Both the position numbers and the translations under genes were made by a program. The notes beneath the pieces are model-generated. The model was not told where the DNA came from. It saw only the letters and a list, made by a program, of their open reading frames with translations, and searched no databases. Below are positions 35,866 through 41,988 of a stretch of 64,000 nucleotides of DNA, in pieces (the stretch's first letter is position 1; every line of letters starts with the position of its first letter). This DNA is from Aerococcus urinae (GTDB lineage: Bacteria; Bacillota; Bacilli; Lactobacillales; Aerococcaceae), in the NCBI RefSeq assembly GCF_001543175.1, contig NZ_CP014161.1, positions 806,001 through 870,000 on the forward strand. Reading direction: 5' to 3'.

Positions 35866-37592
35866 TATTCACTCACCTCCTTGAGTTGTGATGACACAAT
35901 CGAAGCATATAAAGGCGAAGTTTCCATTAAAGTATCATGGTTACCTAAACCAGCCACACTCCCATTGTCTTCTAAGACTAAAATTTTATCAGCATCCCTA
36001 ATTGTAGAGACCTTTTGCGAAATAATAAGGGTAATTTTATTCTTGGCGTACTGACTCAGTGCCTGTCTTAGGTTGACATCTGTTTTAGCATCTAAGGCAG
36101 AAAAGGAATCATCAAAGATCAAAATAGCCGCATCCTTCATCAGGGCTCTGGCGATGCAGAGACGTTGTTTTTGTCCTCCTGAGAAATTTGAACCGCGTTG
36201 CTCGACCCGGTGGTCAATGCCATCGGATAAGTTTGACACAAAGTCAGCAGCTTGAGCAATCTTTAAGTTTTGCCAAATTTCTTCATCACTAGCCTGCCCC
36301 TTACCAAATTCTAAGTTAGATCGAATATTTCCTTTGAAGAGGTTGGCCTTTTGAGGAACGTAGGCGATATAGTCACGTAGAGCATCAAGATTATAGCTTT
36401 CAATTTTTTCGCCATTAATCTTGATGTCGCCACTAGAACGTTCATAGAAGCGCAGGATGAGGTTAGCAATTGTTGATTTTCCCGAACCTGTCCCGCCAAT
36501 GATTCCTAAGGTTTCCCCAGCTTTGATAGAGAAATTAATATCGGTTAAAACATTAGATTCTGCCCCTTGATAGCTGTAATTGACATGGTCAAAATCTAGT
36601 CTAGCTTGCCGCTTAGGGTCAAAAGTCTTGCCACCATCAGCAGGGGAATGAATTTTTTCAGGAGCATCGAGGACTTGATTAATCCGTTCAGCTGAAACTT
36701 GGGCTCTTGGGATGAGAACAAACATCATGCCGATAAAGGCAAAGGATATTCCCATAATGGATGTATAGGAAACAAAGGAAAGAATAACTCCAATGCTGAG
36801 TTGTTGGTTGGCGACTAAATGCCCCCCAAACCAGTTAATATAAATCGTGGTTAGGTTCAAAATTAAGAGTAGGGCAGGGAGTAGGAAAGCTAAGCGAATT
36901 TGGGCGCCAACAGCCGTTTGCCGATAGTCTTCATTGGCCTTAGCAAAGCGCTTGGATTCATAGTCACTCTTATTAAAGGCGCGAATGACGCGAATACCAG
37001 TTAGTCCCTCTCTAAAGATCAGGTTCATATTGTCCACCTTGGCTTGCATGGCGCGGAATAAGGGGGAGGCGAAATAGAGGACTAAGGCTAAAGAGATAAT
37101 AACTAGGGGAATGGTAACCAGATAGGTTTGACTAAGTAAGGCGCTTGCTCGGTAGGCCATCACTAAGCTAGCAATAAGCATAGCTGGAGCCAATAGAAAC
37201 ATTCGTAAGACCATCATTGTGGTCAATTCAATTTGCATAATGTCACTTGAGCTCCGAGTAATCAGAGAGGCACCACCAAAATGATCGTAAGTGTCTTTCG
37301 ATAAGCGTTGTACTTTAGCGTAGATGGTATCTCGTAAATCTTTTCCCAGTCCTTGTGAGGCTTGTGAAGCAAACCAGATATTTGCTAGGGCAGAACCAAC
37401 AATGATTAGGGTGACACCTAGCATCTGGATAGCAATTCGGCTAATGGCTGAAAAATCCCCAGGGACAATCCCTTGGTTAACTAGGCCAGCGGTGAAAGTT
37501 GGTAAGACTAATTCAGCAAGCCCTTGGGCAAATGCAAAGAAGATACTCAGCAAGATTAAGTGTATGGGGATGCGTTTTAATATTTTTAACAT
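35865..37592 (-). CDS. Heterodimeric multidrug ABC exporter, degenerate-ATPase subunit
   Basis: 575 residues, six-helix membrane domain then ATPase domain. Walker A GGTGSGKST, signature FSGGQKQRLCIARAL, Walker B ILIFDDSFSALD: the catalytic Glu is replaced by Asp, and the switch region reads ISQKVST without the His. Both changes mark the degenerate site of LmrC/BmrC/EfrA-type subunits, so this half pairs with the following gene to form an asymmetric exporter. Shine-Dalgarno AAAGGAG before ATG 37592. Lies 14 bases after the MarR gene. Confidence 0.92.
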   Translation of the reverse strand: MLKILKRIPIHLILLSIFFAFAQGLAELVLPTFTAGLVNQGIVPGDFSAISRIAIQMLGVTLIIVGSALANIWFASQASQGLGKDLRDTIYAKVQRLSKDTYDHFGGASLITRSSSDIMQIELTTMMVLRMFLLAPAMLIASLVMAYRASALLSQTYLVTIPLVIISLALVLYFASPLFRAMQAKVDNMNLIFREGLTGIRVIRAFNKSDYESKRFAKANEDYRQTAVGAQIRLAFLLPALLLILNLTTIYINWFGGHLVANQQLSIGVILSFVSYTSIMGISFAFIGMMFVLIPRAQVSAERINQVLDAPEKIHSPADGGKTFDPKRQARLDFDHVNYSYQGAESNVLTDINFSIKAGETLGIIGGTGSGKSTIANLILRFYERSSGDIKINGEKIESYNLDALRDYIAYVPQKANLFKGNIRSNLEFGKGQASDEEIWQNLKIAQAADFVSNLSDGIDHRVEQRGSNFSGGQKQRLCIARALMKDAAILIFDDSFSALDAKTDVNLRQALSQYAKNKITLIISQKVSTIRDADKILVLEDNGSVAGLGNHDTLMETSPLYASIVSSQLKEVSE

Positions 37593-37606
37593 AGGCGACT
37601 CCTTTC

Positions 37607-38038
37607 TTATTTTTGTTCTTGTAAATTATTGTGAATACGTTTGAGTAATTCTTGAATTTCTTTTTTATCATTTAAGGATAAATTGTTAGTCACAATTTCT
37701 TCAAGTTGGTCAAAAATGAATTTGATTTCTTTAGCCAGTTTTTCTCCCTGTGGCGTTAAGAACAGGTATTTCTTTTGTTCATTCCCGGAAATTTGTTTGC
37801 GATAAAGATAACCTTTACTTTCCAGACTAGTCACAATATTACTGGTCGTAGCATGGGGTTTATCCAAATATTCTGCAAGCTCTTTTTGGATGAGCTGGGG
37901 ATGGAGATGGATATAGTAAAGACTCTTGGCTTGAATGATATTTAGATTAGCTTTTTTAACCTGTTTGTCGATATAGCTTTTTTCTAAAGTCGCTACCTGA
38001 AAGAGTAGTGTACTTAGGTGGTCTTTGGCAAACTCCAT
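37607..38038 (-). CDS. MarR-family transcriptional regulator
   Basis: 143 residues with the winged-helix core LIQKELAEYLDKPHATTSNIVTSLESKGYLYR and a long C-terminal dimerisation helix. It begins the operon with the two ABC exporter halves and almost certainly controls it in response to a ligand. A near-perfect palindrome overlaps the predicted -35 element (see 38086-38117), a fitting MarR operator. ATG 38038 has AAAGGAG. Confidence 0.92.
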   Translation of the reverse strand: MEFAKDHLSTLLFQVATLEKSYIDKQVKKANLNIIQAKSLYYIHLHPQLIQKELAEYLDKPHATTSNIVTSLESKGYLYRKQISGNEQKKYLFLTPQGEKLAKEIKFIFDQLEEIVTNNLSLNDKKEIQELLKRIHNNLQEQK

Positions 38039-38085
38039 AGTAACTCCTTTCTAAGCATTTTATTTTTGAAAATGTCCATTTATCT

Positions 38086-38117
38086 ATGATAATCATTTTT
38101 ACTTGTATTTACAAGTA
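38086..38117 (-). promoter_or_regulatory. Promoter and palindromic operator of the marR-ABC operon
   Basis: On the minus strand, TTGTAA (38114-38109), 17-base spacer and TATCAT (38091-38086). The -35 lies inside TACTTGTA-TT-TACAAGTA (38100-38117), perfect 8-base arms. Binding here would block RNA polymerase, consistent with autoregulation by the MarR protein. Confidence 0.6.
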
Positions 38118-38155
38118 AAGCGCTTAGGCCTTTAAGATTCGATAAAATAAGCCGA

Positions 38156-38515
38156 TTAATCTAGAATGACTTGGCAAGATTTAAGGAGAGATAAAGGAAT
38201 TGTTTCTTGGTTCATCAGAAAATATTCGTGGTCCAGGCTGTGTATATAACCATGTAGTAATCGATAGTGGCCATCTGAGTCGACCTCATTCAAAACAATG
38301 GTGCAGGGGAGTTGACTATTCAAGGCCAAAAAAAGTTTCTGGCGGAGTTTGGTCAAAGTCATTTGCTGGCTAGTCAAGGCCAGGGGATGGACTCTACCGT
38401 AATTTTTTTGCCTTGACCTTAAGGCTTCTCGGTGTTCAGATAGGAACATGCTCTGCCATTTGATCATGGATCGATAGGCATGGGGGAATTTTTTGTGCTT
38501 CGTTTGCTTGGGCAT
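38156..38515 (-). CDS. YolD-like protein, predicted SOS-regulated
   Basis: 119 residues, basic N-terminus. The pattern MIKWQSMFLSEHREAL, then a small beta-rich C-terminal half (CTIVLNEVDSDGHYRLLHGYI ... IPLSLLKSCQVI) resembles YolD-like proteins, which usually accompany Y-family polymerases of the UvrX type. No polymerase gene is next to it here. Its promoter contains a perfect LexA box, independent support for a DNA-damage role. ATG 38515 has AAGGAAATG upstream. Family call is moderate; biochemical function unknown. Confidence 0.6.
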   Translation of the reverse strand: MPKQTKHKKFPHAYRSMIKWQSMFLSEHREALRSRQKNYGRVHPLALTSQQMTLTKLRQKLFLALNSQLPCTIVLNEVDSDGHYRLLHGYIHSLDHEYFLMNQETIPLSLLKSCQVILD

Positions 38516-38566
38516 AGAATCATTTCCTTATATTAGCTAGTAAATAATCATATGGTACTATCTCTT

Positions 38567-38595
38567 AATATAAGAACATATGTTCTGATTGTCAA
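38567..38595 (-). promoter_or_regulatory. LexA-box promoter of the YolD-like gene
   Basis: On the minus strand TTGACA (38595-38590), exactly 17 bases, TATATT (38572-38567). Within the spacer lies GAACATATGTTC (38574-38585), a perfect match to the Gram-positive SOS box GAACnnnnGTTC. LexA bound there would shut this otherwise strong promoter. Confidence 0.85.
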
Positions 38596-38670
38596 CTATT
38601 CCACCCAATGAGCAGGTACTGATTTATTGCTTGCCAAATATTGTCTAAACCTAATAATCTCGATTTAAAA

Positions 38671-38857
38671 TGTGCTATACTATGAGGAAAAATATCCAGC
38701 TGATAAAAAATGACTGATCTTCTAGCTTAGCAGATAAGTCTACCCTTAGCAATGCTGGCAATTTTGTTAATGAGTGAAGCGATGCTTAAGGCAAGTAAAA
38801 GGGCATTGATTTTCGCTCTACTAATCTGATACTTAGGTGAATATTAAGGAGACAGTT
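38671..38857 (+). promoter_or_regulatory. Extended -10 promoter and long untranslated leader before the esterase
   Basis: TGC-TATACT (38674-38681) is an extended -10. The resulting 5' leader would be about 170 bases and has competing complementary segments: CAATGC (38750-38755) with GCATTG (38803-38808), CCCTT (38743-38747) with AAGGG (38799-38803), and AGCGA (38778-38782) with TCGCT (38813-38817). No known riboswitch class is recognised, and there is no terminator; control of translation would be the option. Confidence 0.35.
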
Positions 38858-39598
38858 ATGAATTTTGAAAGCTATACCCACTATGGGCACACTATTGGAC
38901 GAAATATGTCAATTAATCGTTATGGACACGCTGGAAAGCCCTTTTTGGTCTTTCCCTCTTCAGGTGGGTCTCATAATGAATATGCTGATTTTGGTATGAT
39001 TGAGGCCTGTCAAGCCTGGATTGATAATGGTAAGTTGCAATTCTTTACCTTATCCTCCTATGATGACCAGAGCTGGTTATCCAATAAATCAGGTCATGAT
39101 ATGGCCTTAGCTCAACAGGCTTATGATCGTTATTTTATTGAAGAAGCCCTGCCTTTAATTAAGCATGTTTCGAATTGGATGGACCCTATGGGAGCAACCG
39201 GTTGCAGTATGGGAGCCTACCATGCTGTTAATACTTTTCTAAACCACCCAGATGTGATTGATACTGTGATTGCTCTAAGTGGAGTATACGATGTTCGTTA
39301 TTTCATGAAGGGCTACCAGGATGACTTTGAAATTTACCATAACTCACCAGTCGATTTCCTTTGGGGACAAAATGATCCCTGGTTTATTGATCATTACCGC
39401 CAGGGAGATGTTATTGTATGTACAGGACTGGGCCCTTGGGAAGAAGATGGCCTACCCAGTTTTTATAGCTTAAAAGAGGCTTTTGAATTTAAGCAAATCC
39501 CTGCTTGGTTTGATACTTGGGGAGAAGATGTGGCCCATGATTGGCCATGGTGGCGCAAACAAATGCCATATTTTCTGCAAGTTTTGTATCCCCTATGA
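38858..39598 (+). CDS. Esterase family protein (COG4947-like alpha/beta hydrolase)
   Basis: 246 residues from ATG 38858 with AAGGAG (38846-38851) six bases upstream. Alpha/beta hydrolase elements: LVFPSSGGSHNEY near the N-terminus and nucleophile elbow ATGCSMGAYHA (Ser about residue 118). A C-terminal GEDVAHDWPWW supplies the catalytic His in an HDW context, as in esterase D-type folds. There is no signal peptide. It resembles the uncharacterised esterases of Firmicutes; substrate unknown. Confidence 0.8.
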   Translation: MNFESYTHYGHTIGRNMSINRYGHAGKPFLVFPSSGGSHNEYADFGMIEACQAWIDNGKLQFFTLSSYDDQSWLSNKSGHDMALAQQAYDRYFIEEALPLIKHVSNWMDPMGATGCSMGAYHAVNTFLNHPDVIDTVIALSGVYDVRYFMKGYQDDFEIYHNSPVDFLWGQNDPWFIDHYRQGDVIVCTGLGPWEEDGLPSFYSLKEAFEFKQIPAWFDTWGEDVAHDWPWWRKQMPYFLQVLYPL

Positions 39599-39784
39599 TC
39601 AAGACATTTCATCGTGGAATAGTGGAGAAACAATTGGCATTAAGGCCGGACGTTAAAAGCTATCAATAATAATTGGCTAATTAGTTTCCTATAGAGAATG
39701 GTCTTTACTTATCGAAATTGTTCTTTTGTGCTAGTATAAGATAATTAAATACCTATTTTATATAAGGAGGAAATTGAGTAAATT

Positions 39785-40663
39785 ATGAAGGCTGCTTTTA
39801 TCATTGATAGTACGGCATCACTTCCCAATAAGATTAAGAATTTGGCCAATGTCATGGAAGTGGAATTATCGGTACGTTTTCCTGATGGGGAGGTCTTTAG
39901 CGACACGACAGATACTGCGGAAAGCAAACGCTTTTACAACAAATTGGAGACCAGTGAGGAACTCCCAACTTCATCGCAACCTCAGCCTGTAGAGTTTTAC
40001 CGGGTCTGTGACCAGCTAGTGGAAGAAGGCTATGACACGGTTTTTGGTATTTTCCTCTCCTCTAAAATAAGTGGAACCTTACAGACTGCCCATATGATTT
40101 TAGAGGAGTATGCTGATCACTTTAACTCTTATATTATCGACTCTAAGGGAACTTCGATCCAAATGCTTCACATCTTAAAAGAGGGAATGGCAATGGTAGA
40201 AGAGGGGCGGCAGCCTCAAGCTATAGCGGAAGAAATGCAATGGATTGCTGATAACTCCCGTGTCTATGTCATGTTAAAAGACTTGAAAAATATTGTTAAA
40301 GGCGGACGAGCGACTTCCTTCCAAGCAGCCTTGTCTACCATGTTAAGAGTATTTGTTATTCTATACTTCAATGAAGCAGGTGAAGTGGTCTTATATGATA
40401 AGGTTAGAACCAAACGCAAGGTGATCAAGCGCTATATTGAACTCGTTCAAGAGGCAAAAGATCGCTACCCTGCAGGGCTAAAATTAGCCTTTGCTCATGG
40501 TAATGCCCCAGGGGAAGTCAAAGAATTTGAACAAGCAATTTTAGCTGAATTTCCTGATTTAGATTATATGACGACTTATTTGACCCCCGTTTTAGGAACC
40601 CATGGCGGCCAAGGATGTATTGGCATGGGAACGTTAGCATGTCGTCGTCCACAAGGAGAATAA
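39785..40663 (+). CDS. DegV family fatty acid-binding protein
   Basis: 292 residues. The N-terminal KAAFIIDSTASLP and the segments SSKISGTLQTAH and VMLKDLKNIVKGGRAT are DegV (FakB-like) hallmarks; these proteins bind a fatty acid for phosphorylation by a FakA-type kinase, feeding phospholipid synthesis. The Shine-Dalgarno AAGGAGG (39764-39770) is 14 bases from ATG 39785, unusually far, and no closer in-frame start exists. A terminator follows. Confidence 0.92.
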   Translation: MKAAFIIDSTASLPNKIKNLANVMEVELSVRFPDGEVFSDTTDTAESKRFYNKLETSEELPTSSQPQPVEFYRVCDQLVEEGYDTVFGIFLSSKISGTLQTAHMILEEYADHFNSYIIDSKGTSIQMLHILKEGMAMVEEGRQPQAIAEEMQWIADNSRVYVMLKDLKNIVKGGRATSFQAALSTMLRVFVILYFNEAGEVVLYDKVRTKRKVIKRYIELVQEAKDRYPAGLKLAFAHGNAPGEVKEFEQAILAEFPDLDYMTTYLTPVLGTHGGQGCIGMGTLACRRPQGE

Positions 40664-40670
40664 GGAACAG

Positions 40671-40702
40671 AGAGCCTGAGTTTATAATCTCGGCTCTTTT
40701 TT
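40671..40702 (+). terminator. Intrinsic terminator after the DegV gene
   Basis: AGAGCC-T-GAG (40671-40680) pairs with CTC-GGCTCT (40689-40697), followed by T6. Confidence 0.8.
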
Positions 40703-40796
40703 ATATAATGAGATCAATTAATATTTACATTTATTAAGACTATGTGATAGGTCATGTTAATAGGCTTTTCCTTTTACAGAAAAGGATAAAAAGTTC

Positions 40797-40826
40797 TTGA
40801 CAGAAGAGTGCCAATTAAGTTATGAT
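40797..40826 (+). promoter_or_regulatory. Promoter of tRNA-Leu
   Basis: TTGACA (40797-40802), 18-base spacer and TATGAT (40821-40826), 20 bases before the tRNA. Confidence 0.6.
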
Positions 40827-40845
40827 GTATGGGTAGTCAAATTTA

Positions 40846-40930
40846 GCGGTCATGGCGGAATCGGCAGACGCGCTACCTTGAGGGGGTAGTGGGAGTAATT
40901 CCCGTGGAGGTTCAAGTCCTCTTGGCCGCA
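40846..40930 (+). tRNA. tRNA-Leu (anticodon GAG)
   Basis: 85 bases with the acceptor stem GCGGTCA / TGGCCGC plus discriminator A, a class II variable arm (TGGGAGTAATTCCCG region) and T arm GAGGTTCAAGTCCTC. The anticodon stem CTACC / GGTAG encloses TTGAGGG, so the anticodon is GAG at 40880-40882, reading CUC and CUU. The 3' CCA is not encoded. A perfect hairpin terminator follows. Confidence 0.96.
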
Positions 40931-40962
40931 TAGAATGTTTTAAACGCAAGTTAAATAGCTTT

Positions 40963-40990
40963 AAAAATGCTGATATATCAGCATTTTTTA
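40963..40990 (+). terminator. Intrinsic terminator after tRNA-Leu
   Basis: Perfect palindrome AAAAATGCTGATA / TATCAGCATTTTT at 40963-40988 with a T tract. Confidence 0.8.
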
Positions 40991-41025
40991 GTATTCTAAA
41001 ATTACTTAAAAACAGTTAAATCAAG

Positions 41026-41053
41026 AGTAAATCGTACAAATAACGTACAAGTT
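41026..41053 (+). repeat. Short direct repeat CGTACAA downstream of tRNA-Leu
   Basis: CGTACAA occurs twice within about 20 bases (near 41033 and 41044), in the form CGTACAAATAACGTACAA. The stretch has no gene. Such repeats are seen at the ends of integrated elements beside tRNA genes, but no integrase or second att copy is visible here. Confidence 0.35.
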
Positions 41054-41092
41054 TTTAGCCCACGCCATGGGGTTTACAAAAGATAATGAAAC

Positions 41093-41118
41093 AGCGGTAA
41101 TTAGTACCGCTTTTTTTA
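41093..41118 (+). terminator. Intrinsic terminator in the gene-free stretch after tRNA-Leu
   Basis: AGCGGTA (41093-41099), loop ATTAG, TACCGCT (41105-41111), then T7. It has no obvious gene in front of it, so it may end a longer tRNA transcript or be a remnant of a lost element. Bases 41119-41340 hold nothing else that I can support. Confidence 0.65.
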
Positions 41119-41357
41119 TTGCTTTTTATCTCGCTTTAAAACATATTTATTTTATTTAGCTTCCAAACACCTGCTAGAAGATTTTAGGCTAGATTACGCT
41201 TTTTTAATACCTGGAAAGAGAATATAAGAATTGGATTAAAGAAACTAAGTTTAACCTAGTAAACAGTTTAAATAGCAGCTTTACTTTGAAAATCTTAGTG
41301 AGATAGGGTAAGATTAAAGCATATATAAATGTAGCAAATATAGAAGGGATGGAAGCA

Positions 41358-41738
41358 ATGAAAGTTGATCATACTTGTGTGCGGGTGAAGGATTTAGAAG
41401 CCTCAATTGCTTTTTATCAAGAAGCTTTCGGATTTGAAGTAGTTGATAAAAAGGATTTCCCGGATAATGAATTTACCTTATGTTATATGGCCTTACCAGG
41501 CTCCAGCTGGCGTTTAGAATTAACCTATAACTATGACAGTGATGGTTATGATCTTGGTAATGGCTATGGTCATATTGGTTTATTAGTTGATGATGTTAAA
41601 GCTATTCATGACCAACATGAAGAAAAAGGGTACGAATTGACTGATATTTCTGGCTTACCCGGAATGGATCCTTTCTACTATTTTGTAACTGATCCTGATG
41701 GGTATAAAATTGAAGTGATTCAGGATGGAGTCTTATAG
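41358..41738 (+). CDS. VOC family protein (glyoxalase I-like)
   Basis: 126 residues. Two beta-alpha-beta-beta-beta units of the vicinal oxygen chelate fold: DHTCVRVKDLEASIAFYQEAFGF then GYGHIGLLVDDV and DPDGYKIEVIQ. Likely metal ligands are the His in DHTC, the Glu in RLELTY, the His in GHIGL and the Glu in IEVIQ, the arrangement of glyoxalase I (lactoylglutathione lyase type). ATG 41358 has AAGGG nine bases upstream; ATG 41349 lies directly on it. Methylglyoxal detoxification is plausible; other VOC activities cannot be excluded. Confidence 0.83.
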   Translation: MKVDHTCVRVKDLEASIAFYQEAFGFEVVDKKDFPDNEFTLCYMALPGSSWRLELTYNYDSDGYDLGNGYGHIGLLVDDVKAIHDQHEEKGYELTDISGLPGMDPFYYFVTDPDGYKIEVIQDGVL

Positions 41739-41756
41739 ACGATTTAAATAAATTCC

Positions 41757-41963
41757 TTGTTTAATAGGATACTCTATGATAGACTTATTTCATGCGATGA
41801 ATCGACATCAACATGGCATAAGATAAGTCCATGTAGTGTTATAGAGAGTACATGGTTTATTGTTTAAACCACTACAGGAAGTAGGTACTTGGTTAATGAG
41901 TGATGTGAACACTGATTAACCCTTAGTCTAGGGAAGGCGAGGAGATTTCTCCTCGCCTTTTTT
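41757..41963 (+). promoter_or_regulatory. Structured leader with terminator before the glycogen operon
   Basis: TTGTTT (41757-41762), 17 bases, TAGACT (41780-41785) may be the promoter. The following RNA has GACTTAT / ATAAGTC (41782-41788, 41823-41829), CCATGTA / TACATGG (41829-41835, 41849-41855), the competing TGTAGTG / CACTACA (41832-41838, 41870-41876), GGTTAAT / ATTAACC (41891-41897, 41915-41921) with an inner AGTG / CACT, and TAGACT / AGTCTA joining its ends. It finishes in an 11-bp terminator AAGGCGAGGAG / CTCCTCGCCTT (41934-41959) with T6, only 25 bases before glgB. No known riboswitch class is recognised. It could be a cis attenuator or a stand-alone small RNA. Confidence 0.55.
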
Positions 41964-41988
41964 GTATAGAAAGATAGGGGTGAGATAG

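Noticed and set aside
41782-41963. Firm call of the glgB leader as 6S RNA
   Set aside because: Ends can pair (TAGACT/AGTCTA) and size fits, but I could not draw the continuous rod with a central bubble that defines 6S RNA, so it is left unassigned.
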